In this document: in pieces, positions 26,223 through 34,036 of the stretch
Layout of the letters: every line of letters starts with the position of its first letter
Numbering within the stretch: position 1 is the first letter of the stretch
Source: Clostridiales bacterium
GTDB taxonomy: Bacteria; Bacillota; Clostridia; Lachnospirales; WQUN01
Direction: 5' to 3'
Assembly: GCA_031287685.1 (NCBI GenBank)
Contig: JAITSQ010000034.1
Coordinates: 1-56,921 of the forward strand
DNA length: 56,921 nucleotides
Notes under the pieces: model-generated
Told to the model about the DNA's origin: nothing
What the model saw: the letters and a program-made list of their open reading frames with translations, nothing else
Databases searched by the model: none
Made by a program: the position numbers and the translations under genes

Positions 26223-27107
26223 ATGGACAGTCTTGAGAAAGCCATAAACGAATATAAATCCATTGAGATTCCAAAGGAGGAGCTTGAAGCGCGGGTGCGC
26301 GGCGCGATTAAAAAGGCGCGGGCCATACGGGCCAAAGCGGCGCCGGTATGGGCGGCAAGGGGAGCCGCGGCGGCCTCCGGCCTTATTATAACCCTTAACG
26401 CCGCGCCGTCCGTGGCTATGGCCGCGGCGGAAGCCCCCGGGCTTCGCGGGGTCGTGAACGCCCTGACGTTCAACCGGTTTAACCTTACGGACGGAAAGCG
26501 ACGGGCGGAGGTTTCCTTAGAAACGCCGCAAATAGCCGAGGGAGCCGCGCCGGAGGCGATAGTAAGCTCTCTCAACGCGAAATATCTTAAGGAACAGCGG
26601 GAGGCGTATGAGAAATTTATCGCCGACGCGGGGCTTGACAAGCCGGATTCCGACGAGATTATAAACCGCTCGCTTAGCGCCGGCGCGGAGGTCGTGAAAA
26701 ACGACGGCGGCCTGCTCGTAATCAAGCACTGGACGCTCGAAACAGCCGGTTCTTCGCTCGAAACCCGGCGCTTTGACAATATAGACGTTGAAAACGGCGT
26801 TATTCTGTCTCTGCCGGCGCTGTTTAAGGACGACGGCTATATCGGCGCGATAAACGCGGAAATATCGCGCCAAATGGCGGAGCAGGAGGCAAGCGGCGAA
26901 AAAACGTACTTCCACGACGACGGATACTTCGGCGAGTTCTTTGAGACAATTTCGCCGGACGCTAAGTTCTATATAAACTCCGGCAATAAGCTGGTGATTG
27001 TGTTCGACAAGTACGAGATCGCTCCCGGCTCGGCGGGCCTCCCGGAGTTTATAATACCCACCGACGTAATCTCCTCCCATCTCGCGGGAGATTTATATAT
27101 AAATTAA
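26223..27107 (+). CDS. rsiV: Membrane anti-sigma factor, RsiV-like
   Basis: This 294-residue protein has a short cytoplasmic N-terminus (KAINEYKSIEIPKEELEARVRGAIKKA) that fits an anti-sigma helix. A membrane segment lies around residues 46-66. The large extracytoplasmic part has a DUF4163-like first half and a DUF3298-like second half (FDNIDVENGVILSLPALFKDDGY, DGYFGEFFETISPDAKFYI, GNKLVIVFDKYEIAPGSAG). In known RsiV proteins this domain binds lysozyme directly, which triggers site-1 cleavage and release of SigV. ATG 26223 is preceded by AAGGAGG. It follows sigV by 21 bases in the same operon. Confidence 0.85.
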   Translation: MDSLEKAINEYKSIEIPKEELEARVRGAIKKARAIRAKAAPVWAARGAAAASGLIITLNAAPSVAMAAAEAPGLRGVVNALTFNRFNLTDGKRRAEVSLETPQIAEGAAPEAIVSSLNAKYLKEQREAYEKFIADAGLDKPDSDEIINRSLSAGAEVVKNDGGLLVIKHWTLETAGSSLETRRFDNIDVENGVILSLPALFKDDGYIGAINAEISRQMAEQEASGEKTYFHDDGYFGEFFETISPDAKFYINSGNKLVIVFDKYEIAPGSAGLPEFIIPTDVISSHLAGDLYIN

Positions 27108-27235
27108 CATAAGAAGCGACGCCCTGAAGAACAAAAGAATTACAAACTAAAAACAAAAGCGAAGTTCTGAAACACGGCAGCGACACGTTCCTTCAAAGAA
27201 CTTCCCTAAGGCCCGATTAGCGGGAAGCGGACCGC

Positions 27236-27263
27236 GCCGGCTCCATTTGGAAATGGGGCCGGC
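27236..27263 (+). other. Strong hairpin in a 300-base gene-free gap
   Basis: The gap 27108-27407 holds no convincing gene. GCCGGCTCCATTT and AAATGGGGCCGGC form a 13-bp stem (one wobble) at 27236-27263. A second pairing GAAGTTCT (27159-27166) with AGAACTTC lies just upstream. No T-tract follows the main stem, so a simple terminator is doubtful. It may be a structured 3' end of rsiV mRNA or a small RNA. I recognise no known RNA family. Confidence 0.45.
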
Positions 27264-27322
27264 AGAAGGAAGTTGTAAGAAATCACTAAAAAATATACAT
27301 AAAATTTGTGAAACATTACATA

Positions 27323-27351
27323 TTTACAAGGGGCAAGAGTTACAGTATAAT
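27323..27351 (+). promoter_or_regulatory. Promoter of the 83-residue hypothetical gene
   Basis: TTTACA (27323-27328) and TATAAT (27346-27351) are 17 bases apart. The resulting leader is about 50 bases. Confidence 0.65.
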
Positions 27352-27407
27352 TACAATACGATAACAAACAATGAAGTGTTCGGTTAGCATAAAAAGGAGG
27401 ATTCATT

Positions 27408-27659
27408 ATGACTGATTTAATGGAAGCTTTGCCCCAGGAAAATGACTTTAATGAAATTGGGTTTATGGACATCGCCGGATATGTGGCCGTCGGTTGGCAC
27501 AGCGGTACTTGGGGTTGGGATCAAATCGGAGAGGGCGCGCGCGCCACGCGCCGCCGCTGGGGCAAAAGCCGCTTTGACGCGGAGCTTCTTAAAATCGTGA
27601 AAAACCCCACCGAAAGCGAGAAAGAACATATGACTGTGGTATATATGATTTCGGATTGA
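27408..27659 (+). CDS. Hypothetical small protein (83 residues)
   Basis: I do not recognise this protein. It starts at ATG 27408 with a strong AAAAAGGAGG ribosome-binding site and its own promoter. Visible features are an acidic N-terminus, the Gly/Trp-rich GYVAVGWHSGTWGWDQIGEGA, a basic RATRRRWGKSR patch and an acidic/polar C-terminus ending VVYMISD. No signal peptide or membrane segment is seen. It is monocistronic and ends before a partial repeat and a terminator. A small regulatory or stress protein is possible, but nothing in the sequence proves it. Confidence 0.7.
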   Translation: MTDLMEALPQENDFNEIGFMDIAGYVAVGWHSGTWGWDQIGEGARATRRRWGKSRFDAELLKIVKNPTESEKEHMTVVYMISD

Positions 27660-27669
27660 ACGGGGCGGA

Positions 27670-27726
27670 TTAAGAAGGGGGCTTTGGTTTGTCTGAATCT
27701 TTTCAGGCGGCTCGAAACGCCTGATT
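27670..27726. repeat. Partial modular repeat unit
   Basis: AAGAAGGGGGCTTTGGTTTG followed by TCTGAATCTTTTCAGGC matches the left arm and stem of the modular family. The right AAACACC arm is missing; CGGCTCGAAACGCC follows instead. It is a decayed or truncated unit. Confidence 0.55.
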
Positions 27727-27762
27727 AAAAAAGCGCGGGGCAAGGAGGGGCCGCGCTTTTTT
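27727..27762. terminator. Bidirectional terminator
   Basis: AAAAAAGCGCGG (27727-27738) pairs perfectly with CCGCGCTTTTTT (27751-27762) around a 12-base loop. It separates the small hypothetical gene from the convergent hxlR gene and even includes the last hxlR bases. Confidence 0.9.
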
Positions 27763-28114
27763 ATTTGTTCATGGAGCAGGATATTTTGAGGCCCCTGTCC
27801 TTCATATAGCCCGCGCCCCAATCATACATCGCCGCCAGGAGCGGCTCGAGGCTTCCGCCCAGTTCCGTCAGGGAATACTCGACTTTCGGCGGCACGACGG
27901 GAAAAACCTCGCGTTTTATCAGCTTATCCGCCTCAAGCTCCCGGAGCTGCTGAGTCAGCATTTTGGGCGTGGCCCGGGGGACAAGCCGGTGAAGCTCCCC
28001 ATGGCGGAGAGCGCCGCTTTTCAGGTGCCATAGGAGCAAGGCCTTGTATTTACCGCCAATCAGGCGCAGGGTAGCGTCAACAGGGCAGTTTATTTCGGAA
28101 AAATCGCTGTTCAT
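27761..28114 (-). CDS. HxlR family transcriptional regulator
   Basis: This 117-residue winged-helix regulator has the family pattern: NCPVDATLRLIGGKYKALLLWHL (residues 9-31, with a conserved Cys), then LRHGELHRLVPRATPKMLTQQLRELEADKLI and the wing VEYSLTELG. HxlR proteins often sense thiols, electrophiles or aldehydes through that Cys. ATG 28114 is chosen over an upstream ATG because GAAGGGAAG precedes it and the shorter form fits the family. It is divergent from copA and overlaps it at the promoter, so it probably controls copA, itself, or both. Confidence 0.88.
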   Translation of the reverse strand: MNSDFSEINCPVDATLRLIGGKYKALLLWHLKSGALRHGELHRLVPRATPKMLTQQLRELEADKLIKREVFPVVPPKVEYSLTELGGSLEPLLAAMYDWGAGYMKDRGLKISCSMNK

Positions 28115-28161
28115 TAGCTGCTTCCCTTCGTAATTGAGACGGCTGCAGTGTCTTTTTGGAT

Positions 28162-28214
28162 AGTATATCACAATAAAGTGCGTACTTGCAACAGTAAAAC
28201 TTACGGGTTAAAAT
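28162..28214. promoter_or_regulatory. Divergent hxlR/copA promoters sharing one -35 hexamer, with TACT-N6-AGTA operator
   Basis: The self-complementary TTGCAA (28186-28191) acts as -35 on both strands. Forward: spacer 17, then TAAAAT (28209-28214) toward copA. Reverse: spacer 18, then TATACT (28167-28162) toward hxlR. The inverted repeat TACT (28183-28186), six bases, AGTA (28193-28196) is centred on this hexamer. It resembles TACT...AGTA sites bound by HxlR-family regulators such as YodB, as I recall them. Confidence 0.7.
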
Positions 28215-28236
28215 CATAGCAAGAGGTGATTCGTAA

Positions 28237-30456
28237 ATGGCAAATCAGGTTCTTGATATACGCGGTATGACCTGCGCGGCCTGCGCGGCGCGGATTGAGC
28301 GGGCGCTTAATAAAATGGACGGCGTGGAAACCGCTTCCGTGAATTTCGCGGCGGAGAAAGCCTCCGTGTCATTTGACCCGGGGACGGTGCGCTTTTCCGC
28401 CGTTAAGGCGGCTGTTGAAAAATTGGGCTACAAGGCCCTTGACGACAGGCGGACCCGCGCGCAGGACGAGGAGGGGGAGCGCAAACGGCGCGAAATCAAA
28501 GGTATGTGGAGCAGGCTGATTGTCGCGGCGGCCTTCGCCGTGCCGTTGCTTTATATCGCTATGGTTCCTATGATTAAGACCGGGGCCGCGCGGCTTCCCT
28601 TCCCGGCGGGGCTTGACCCTATGCGCTGGCCGCTGGTTTACGCGTTGGCCGAGCTTGCGCTCGTATTGCCGGTAATCGTCGTGGGGTACAGGTTTTACAC
28701 GGCGGGCTTCAAAGCGCTCTTTCAGCGAAGCCCGAATATGGACAGCCTCATAGCCATAGGCACGTCCGCCGCCGTCGCGTACAGCGTTTATAACGCGTTT
28801 CAGATTGCGGCCGGCCATTTTCAGGCGGTTGAAGCGCTGTATTTCGAGACGGCGGGCGTTATAATCACGCTGATTATGCTGGGCAAGACGCTTGAGGCCG
28901 TGTCAAAAGGCAAAACGGGCGAGGCGATTAAAAAACTTATGGGGCTGGCTCCGAAAACGGCGGTTATCATACAAAACGGCGAGGAGAGGGAAATCCCCAT
29001 AGACGAGGTTGAAATCGGCGATATTATCGTAATAAAGCCCGGCGCGAAAATCCCCGTGGACGGCGTTGTTACGGAAGGGCGCACGGCGGTTGACGAGTCT
29101 ATGCTGACGGGGGAGAGCTTGCCGGCGGACAAGAAAGCGGGCGACCCGGTCTTTGCCGCCACCATTAACACGACCGGGGCGGCGCGCTTCCGCGCGGAGA
29201 AAATCGGCGCGGATACGGCGCTGGCGCAGATTATTAAACTCGTTGAGGACGCGCAGGGTTCCAAGGCCCCGATAGCGAAAACGGCCGACGTCGTGTCGGG
29301 ATATTTTGTCCCGGCGGTATGCGCGGTCGCGCTTCTGGCGGGCGTCGCGTGGTTTGCCGGCACGGGGGGGGATTTGAAATTCGCGCTGACCATATTTATT
29401 TCCGTACTCGTAATAGCCTGCCCGTGCGCCTTGGGTTTGGCCACGCCCGCCGCGATAATGGCCGGCACGGGCAAAGGCGCGGAAAACGGTATTTTGATTA
29501 AAAGCGGCGAAGCGCTTGAAACGGCGCACAAAATCAACACTGTCGTGTTCGACAAAACCGGCACGATAACGGAAGGCAAGCCGACAGTCACCGATGTTTC
29601 GGGCGACGGCGCGATTCTGAAATACGCCGCTTCGGTCGAGAAATTGTCCGAGCATCCGCTGGGGCAGGCGGTGGCGGCCGCCGCGGGCGAGGTTTTCCCG
29701 GCGGAGGATTTTCAGTCCGTGACGGGAAGGGGAGTGCAGGCGCTCGTGGACGGGAAGCTCGTCAGGGTGGGCCGAGCGGAGTTCGCGGGCGCGGAGGCGG
29801 AGGAGGGCGGACGCTTCGCCGAGCAGGGCAAAACGCCGCTGTTTGTATCAATAGACGGCGTATATTCGGGGATTATCGCCGTGGCCGACGAGGTGAAGCC
29901 GGGAAGCCGCGCCGCGATAGAGACCCTGCGCGAGATGGGCGTCGAGGTGGTTATGATTACCGGGGACAACCGAAAAACCGCCGCCGCCGTGGCCGCGCGG
30001 GTCGGCATCGACCAGGTGCTGGCGGAGGTATTGCCGCGGGACAAAGCGGGCGAGGTTAAGAAATTACAAGCGGAGGGGCGGAAAGTAGCCATGGTGGGCG
30101 ACGGCATAAACGACGCGCCGGCGCTGGCGCAGGCGGACGTGGGCATCGCCATAGGGAGCGGCACGGACGTGGCTATGGAGAGCGCGGACATAGTGCTTAT
30201 GCGGAGCGAGCTTCGGGGCGTGCCCGACGCCATAACCTTAAGCCGGGCCACAATCCGCAATATAAAACAAAATTTATTCTGGGCGTTTGGCTATAACGTA
30301 ATCGGGATACCCATTGCGGCGGGGGCGCTGCGCCTGTTCGGCGGGCCGCTTCTAAACCCGATTTTCGCGGCGGCGGCGATGAGTTTAAGCTCGGTTTCGG
30401 TGCTGACGAACGCGCTTCGGCTGCGGCGGTTTAAGCTGACGGAAAGGAGGGCGTAA
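28237..30456 (+). CDS. copA: Copper-translocating P-type ATPase
   Basis: CopA exports Cu(I) from the cytoplasm using ATP. The 739-residue product has one N-terminal heavy-metal domain with GMTCAAC (residues 10-16), eight membrane segments and the TGES actuator loop. The metal-site motif is CPC in [14 protein letters not shown] (near 394), and the phosphorylated Asp lies in DKTGT (near 439). The His-Pro dipeptide in SEHPLG is present, as is [16 protein letters not shown]. All catalytic residues are in place. ATG 28237 follows AAGAGGTG. copZ and csoR are absent; the divergent HxlR gene is the likely local regulator. A secreted-protein gene follows two bases later. Confidence 0.95.
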   Translation: MANQVLDIRGMTCAACAARIERALNKMDGVETASVNFAAEKASVSFDPGTVRFSAVKAAVEKLGYKALDDRRTRAQDEEGERKRREIKGMWSRLIVAAAFAVPLLYIAMVPMIKTGAARLPFPAGLDPMRWPLVYALAELALVLPVIVVGYRFYTAGFKALFQRSPNMDSLIAIGTSAAVAYSVYNAFQIAAGHFQAVEALYFETAGVIITLIMLGKTLEAVSKGKTGEAIKKLMGLAPKTAVIIQNGEEREIPIDEVEIGDIIVIKPGAKIPVDGVVTEGRTAVDESMLTGESLPADKKAGDPVFAATINTTGAARFRAEKIGADTALAQIIKLVEDAQGSKAPIAKTADVVSGYFVPAVCAVALLAGVAWFAGTGGDLKFALTIFISVLVIACPCALGLATPAAIMAGTGKGAENGILIKSGEALETAHKINTVVFDKTGTITEGKPTVTDVSGDGAILKYAASVEKLSEHPLGQAVAAAAGEVFPAEDFQSVTGRGVQALVDGKLVRVGRAEFAGAEAEEGGRFAEQGKTPLFVSIDGVYSGIIAVADEVKPGSRAAIETLREMGVEVVMITGDNRKTAAAVAARVGIDQVLAEVLPRDKAGEVKKLQAEGRKVAMVGDGINDAPALAQADVGIAIGSGTDVAMESADIVLMRSELRGVPDAITLSRATIRNIKQNLFWAFGYNVIGIPIAAGALRLFGGPLLNPIFAAAAMSLSSVSVLTNALRLRRFKLTERRA

Positions 30457-30458
30457 TT

Positions 30459-31118
30459 ATGAAAAAGGCCGTAATAACGGGATTCATTATAGCTGCCGCG
30501 CTCTTTTCGTCAATACTCGCGGCGGCGGGCGGGGAGCTTGACGTGGTGGGCGCGGACTCGGCGCGGGCGTTCGGAGAGGTTTTGGGCGCCGCCGCTCCTT
30601 ATGAAACCGCCACCTGCTGGGGAATAGGCGGCTCGGAGGCTCTCGGCGGTTCCGCGCGCTTCCTCTGGAACGGCGGGGCGGCATACGTTCAGGTAAGCGC
30701 CGAGCCGTTCCTCGAAGCTGGGCTTGACCCGGAGAAGTTTGAAGTTTATGGCGGCGTGATTGTATTCGGGCGGGATTTCAGCAAAGGGCAGGGAATAAAA
30801 CAGAAAATAAACATAAAAAAAGACCCCCTTGCCGATTATTCAAACATCGTGAAAACCTCTCCGGATTCCATAAATTACCACGCCGCCCTTGACCATTACG
30901 GCGTGAAACTCGGCGGCGGCAATATGTTCGAGTGGGCGCGGGATATGGCTGGGAACGACAAGGACGTGGTGTTCGTTCTAAACCCGGAACCGCTCATAAG
31001 CGCTGGGGCCGACCCGGAAAAGGTCAAGGGCGGCTGGGTGTACACGCAGGTTCCTGTTGAGGAAAACGGCAGGACGGAGTTAGTATGGAAATTTTTGCAA
31101 GCGTATGACTTAGAGTAA
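30459..31118 (+). CDS. Secreted hypothetical protein with internal duplication, copA-linked
   Basis: I recognise no family. The 219-residue product has a clear signal peptide (KKAVITGFIIAAALFSSILAAAGG). The mature part seems to contain two related halves: AYVQVSAEPFLEAGLDPEKFE and VVFVLNPEPLISAGADPEKV share a xxEPxxxAGxDPEK core, each followed by a Gly-rich turn and a hydrophobic strand. ATG 30459 lies two bases after the copA stop with AAAGGAGG inside the copA end, so the genes are translated together. A periplasm-side copper-binding role would suit the context, but there is no Met/His/Cys cluster to support it. The stop codon TAA lies within the following repeat end. Confidence 0.75.
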   Translation: MKKAVITGFIIAAALFSSILAAAGGELDVVGADSARAFGEVLGAAAPYETATCWGIGGSEALGGSARFLWNGGAAYVQVSAEPFLEAGLDPEKFEVYGGVIVFGRDFSKGQGIKQKINIKKDPLADYSNIVKTSPDSINYHAALDHYGVKLGGGNMFEWARDMAGNDKDVVFVLNPEPLISAGADPEKVKGGWVYTQVPVEENGRTELVWKFLQAYDLE

Positions 31119-31286
31119 TTCCAGGTTTGACGGGCTTGTTTCGAGCCGGAAAGCGCGGGCAAGAAGGGGGCTTTTTCGCGGGGCGGTAACCGCGAAAAAA
31201 CACCGGGCAAGAAGGGGGCTTTTTCGGCGGGGCAGTAACCGCGAAAAAACACCGAGCGAAACCTATGTCAAACGGAATCGCCATAA
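31114..31286. repeat. Palindromic element with two modular units
   Basis: Ends AGTAATTCCAGGTTTGAC (31114-31131) and GTCAAACGGAATCGCCATA (31269-31287) are inverted copies. Inside, two tandem units GGGCAAGAAGGGGGCTTTTT ... CGCGAAAAAACACC lie between GGCTTGTTTCGAGCC-like sequences, the same frame as the compact element at 22628. The left end contains the stop codon of the preceding gene. Confidence 0.8.
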
Positions 31287-31339
31287 CGGTATGAGAGCGG
31301 CGGAGGTAATGCGAAAAAACAAGGCGCGGACAGCTTTTA

Positions 31340-31492
31340 TTCGGTGTTGCTAGGTGCTTTCATTTGTCTAAGAGGATTTAGACAAATGAAAGCACCCTTA
31401 TTTTGGTTTGCCTGAAAAGATTCAGACAAACCAAAGCCCCCTTCTTTGAGGTTGTCTAAAAAGATTCAGACAAACCAAAGCCCCCTTCTTAA
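31340..31492. repeat. Three further stem-loop units
   Basis: AGGTGCTTTCATTTGTCTAA pairs with TTTAGACAAATGAAAGCACC. Two related units (TTTGGTTTGCCTGAA or GTTGTCTAA, each closing on TTCAGACAAACCAAAGCCCC) follow in inverted orientation, each ending CCTTCTT. The array ends exactly at the stop codon of the reverse-strand gene at 31489. The whole gap 31119-31488 is repeat sequence, with no gene seen. Confidence 0.7.
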
Positions 31493-31995
31493 TACGCGCC
31501 TTGTTCATTATTGCCCTTGTTTTTACCGCTCATAAGCTCCGACAATATGAGCAGATTCACCATTTTGTCCGCTTGAGCGCCGCCAGCCGCCTGTTTGCGC
31601 TGTTTGAGGCAATCGTCGTCCATATCGTAAACGCCGTCGTTATGCACGGAATTGTCTTTACGCGCGGAGGCGTCTTTCTCGCTTTCGATTTTTACGCGTT
31701 CGCCGTATTCGCCTTTTATGCTGCTCAGCGTCCCCGCCAGGAGGAAAGCGTCAATCATTTTGTCTAGCGCCGCGTGGCGCTCCGGCGGCGTGAAGGCCTT
31801 AAACGCCGATATAAGGCCGACCTCTTTCGGCGGGCGTTCCATAATTTTCCTGTTATGTTCGTCGATAACGCCGCGCAGCCGCGATAGATATTTATCGTGA
31901 AAAAAGCCGCACACCATACCGGCCGCCTCCTCCATATCGCTTAAAAGCGCGGCGCGGTTGCTCATAATCCGCGCTATTTCGTAAATATTACTCAT
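31489..31995 (-). CDS. Hypothetical protein linked to subtilisin-like protease (168 residues)
   Basis: I do not recognise this family. The protein is soluble and mostly helical. It opens MSNIYEIARIMSNRAALLSDMEEAAGMV, has FFHDKYLSRLRGVIDEHNRKIMERPP, then a charged Asp/Lys-rich linker (ESEKDASARKDN, GVYDMDDDCLKQRKQ) and a C-terminal helix NLLILSELMSG. ATG 31995 is four bases after the protease stop, and its GGAGGG ribosome-binding site lies in the last protease codons. The two are therefore co-translated, and a partner, substrate or inhibitor relation is plausible inference. Its stop TAA is the first base triplet of the AAGAAGGGGG repeat arm. Confidence 0.7.
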   Translation of the reverse strand: MSNIYEIARIMSNRAALLSDMEEAAGMVCGFFHDKYLSRLRGVIDEHNRKIMERPPKEVGLISAFKAFTPPERHAALDKMIDAFLLAGTLSSIKGEYGERVKIESEKDASARKDNSVHNDGVYDMDDDCLKQRKQAAGGAQADKMVNLLILSELMSGKNKGNNEQGAY

Positions 31996-31999
31996 CGTT

Positions 32000-33148
32000 T
32001 TAACCCTCCGACAGCAATTTAGATATATCGATAAGCCCCCACCCCTGTTGATTTTTGGGGTATTTCATATCCCGCGCGCAGCTTTTAAGCCGCCGCTTGA
32101 CCTCGTTCGGGGTTAGCCTCGGGCGCTGCTGAAGAAGCAGGGCCGCCGCACCCGTGACGATAGGGGTAGACATAGAGGTGCCGCTCATGCGCGTATAATT
32201 TTCGGGCAAGCCCGCGGCGGCCGCCTGAAATTCGCCGTGCCTGCCGCTATTCCTGCAGGAGGAGGACAGGCACGACACTATATTCGAGCCGGGGGCCACC
32301 AAGTCCGGCTTGACCACGCAGGACGAAGTCGGCCCGCGCCCGGAGAAGTTTACCAAAGGGCTGCCCCAGATACGCACGGGGTTAGCGTCGTCGCTCGCGC
32401 CCACGGTTATTACCTTGCGGCTGACGCCGGGCGCGGTGACGCTGCCGCCGCGCGGACCGTTGTTGCCGGCCGCCGTCACCACCACAATGCCCATATCCCA
32501 CAGGGCGGACACCGCCGCTATGAGCGGGTCGCCCTCTCCGCAGTCCGCCGTGCCGATAGACAAGTTGCACACGCGGATATTATATTTCGCATGGTTATCC
32601 GCAACCCACTGCAGGCCGGCCAGAACCTCCGCCGACGAGCCGCGCCCTTTTTTATCCAGGATTTTCACGGCGGCGATTTCCGCTTCCGGAGCGATGCCCA
32701 TATATCGCCCTAAGGACGAAACCCCGTTTCCCGCCGCTATCCCCGCGACGTGCGTTCCGTGGCCGTTGTCGTCGAAGGGGCGGGAAGCGCCGCTCACGAA
32801 GTCTTTAAACGCGACTATGCGGTTGCGCGGCGTGACCAAATCATCCGCCGGGTCAACGCCGGTGTCAAGAAAGGCGACGCAGACCCCCCTGCCCGTATAG
32901 CCCGCGTTCGCGGCGCAGTCGGCGTTTACGGTCTGACGCGCGGAGTTCATCTGCGCGGTTATGCGCGCCGTCCGGTGAACCGTCCGCACCCCCGAAAGCC
33001 CGTCGAGCTTCGCCAGGTCGCTTTCCGCGATTTCAAGGACGACGCTTTTTATTATAGGCAAGATATATTTTATTTTTCCTATTTTTTCCATGTATTCGCG
33101 GTCTGAAGCCGCCGTACACTCAATTATAAGGCTGACAGCGCCGCTCAT
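32000..33148 (-). CDS. Subtilisin-like serine protease (S8), probably intracellular
   Basis: This 382-residue S8 peptidase has the catalytic triad Asp95 (AFLDTGVD), His130 (DNGHGTHVAG) and Ser325 (SGTSMSTPIVTGA), with the oxyanion Asn in TAAGNNGPRG. Residues 1-70 form an I9-like propeptide-type domain. No signal peptide is seen, which suggests a cytoplasmic enzyme of the Isp/AprX kind. ATG 33148 (MSGAVSLI) is chosen because GGGGGGAG precedes it at spacing six; the longer frame from 33238 has a basic, unlikely N-terminus. It is followed by a tightly linked 168-residue gene and is divergent from the M23 peptidase unit. Targets are unknown. Confidence 0.88.
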   Translation of the reverse strand: MSGAVSLIIECTAASDREYMEKIGKIKYILPIIKSVVLEIAESDLAKLDGLSGVRTVHRTARITAQMNSARQTVNADCAANAGYTGRGVCVAFLDTGVDPADDLVTPRNRIVAFKDFVSGASRPFDDNGHGTHVAGIAAGNGVSSLGRYMGIAPEAEIAAVKILDKKGRGSSAEVLAGLQWVADNHAKYNIRVCNLSIGTADCGEGDPLIAAVSALWDMGIVVVTAAGNNGPRGGSVTAPGVSRKVITVGASDDANPVRIWGSPLVNFSGRGPTSSCVVKPDLVAPGSNIVSCLSSSCRNSGRHGEFQAAAAGLPENYTRMSGTSMSTPIVTGAAALLLQQRPRLTPNEVKRRLKSCARDMKYPKNQQGWGLIDISKLLSEG

Positions 33149-33263
33149 TTGCCGCTCCCCCCTTCTGTAATCATAGTTTATTTTATGAGTTCGCCTCGGC
33201 TTGCGTGCAAGCATATTCGGGGTTTTGGGTACATACATTAAAGAAGCGAGGGGGGTATTGTCT

Positions 33264-33593
33264 ATGGAAAATTATGGAAATTACAGGCGAAGGAGATATT
33301 ACGGGGCGCGGCGGAGCTTACCGAGAGCAAAGGCTGAGCCGAATCTGGAGCCGTCTTTTTTCGGGGCTTTTTGCGCGAGGTGCGCGGCGACGGCGCTAAT
33401 ACTTTTGGTCTTATTTATTATTTGCTTAATCAGAACGGATTTCACGGAGAATTTGCGTACAAGCGTTAAGCGCGCCATAACCGAGCGGGACGATTTCTCG
33501 GCGTGGATTTCTGTATTTACGCAAACGGGTTCGGAGGATTTTGACGTTGACCCGGCGGTGAAAGAAGAGTTTTCGGACAGCTCAAAAAAATAA
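33264..33593 (+). CDS. Membrane-anchored N-terminal part of an M23 peptidase (frame 0 product)
   Basis: This 109-residue frame encodes an Arg/Tyr-rich cytoplasmic tail (MENYGNYRRRRYYGARR), one membrane segment (AATALILLVLFIICLI, residues 42-57) and an extracytoplasmic stretch ending SDSSKK. It stops at TAA 33591. On its own it lacks any enzymatic domain. The downstream frame, one base back, continues directly into an M23 peptidase, and the seven-A run at the join is a classic slippery heptamer. The topology of the fused protein (257 residues) resembles SpoIIQ or SpoIVFA. ATG 33264 is preceded by GAGGGGGG. It is divergent from the S8 protease. Confidence 0.8.
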   Translation: MENYGNYRRRRYYGARRSLPRAKAEPNLEPSFFGAFCARCAATALILLVLFIICLIRTDFTENLRTSVKRAITERDDFSAWISVFTQTGSEDFDVDPAVKEEFSDSSKK

Positions 33594-33633
33594 AAAGTTT
33601 CAGTGAAAATACCCGCGGTATCACTGAAACTTT
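33584..33633 (+). other. Candidate programmed -1 frameshift site
   Basis: The heptamer A AAA AAA (33584-33590) is read as TCA AAA AAA in frame 0, and a UAA stop follows immediately. A perfect 13-bp stem AAAGTTTCAGTGA (33594-33606) with TCACTGAAACTTT (33621-33633) and a 14-base loop begins three bases later. Slippage by -1 gives AAA AAA ATA AAA AGT and enters the M23 frame. A homopolymer sequencing error or a true disabling mutation would look the same. Confidence 0.55.
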
Positions 33634-34036
33634 CGAGGGATTTGCTCCGCCGGTTTCCGGGGAGGAGACTTCGCCTTTCGGCTGGCGCGAAAGCCCCGTA
33701 ACGGGGTTGTGGGAATTTCACGACGGCGTGGACATAGCCGTGCCGGAAAACACGGAGGTGCGGGCGGCGGCGGACGGCGTCGTGACTGAGGCGCGGGAAA
33801 GCGCCACGTGGGGAAAACTGCTTAAATTCCGCGCGGCGGGCCGCGAGGGCGAGTACGAAGTTATGTACGCCCACCTGAACAAGGTTCTGGTCGGAGCGGG
33901 GGAGGAGGTAAAAAAAGGGCAGGCAGTCGCCCTTTCGGGCAGGACGGGCTTAGCGACCGGAGCGCACCTGCACTTCGGCGTGTACAAAAACGGGGAGGCG
34001 GTGGACCCGGCGGCTTTTTTGAAGATACAGGGGTAG
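33590..34036 (+). CDS. M23 metallopeptidase domain, reached only by frameshift
   Basis: This 148-codon frame has no usable start. Upstream it is closed by a TGA, and no ATG, GTG or TTG occurs until TTG 33707, which is inside the peptidase fold. It encodes FAPPVSGEETSPFGWRE, then the LytM/M23 domain with zinc ligands in FHDGVDIA and GAHLHFGV and the intervening YAHLN. The catalytic HxxxD and HxH motifs are intact, so the domain is under selection or very recently lost. Joined to the upstream frame it makes a bitopic wall-active peptidase like clostridial SpoIIQ, which acts at the engulfing membrane. The stop TAG overlaps the tRNA-Trp gene on the other strand. Confidence 0.75.
   Translation: MKSFSENTRGITETFEGFAPPVSGEETSPFGWRESPVTGLWEFHDGVDIAVPENTEVRAAADGVVTEARESATWGKLLKFRAAGREGEYEVMYAHLNKVLVGAGEEVKKGQAVALSGRTGLATGAHLHFGVYKNGEAVDPAAFLKIQG

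Noticed and set aside
33594-33640. Terminator after the membrane-anchor frame
   Set aside because: The stem is AT-rich with a 14-base loop and only TTT after it. An intact M23 domain without a start codon follows at once, so a frameshift stimulator explains more. It cannot be fully excluded.
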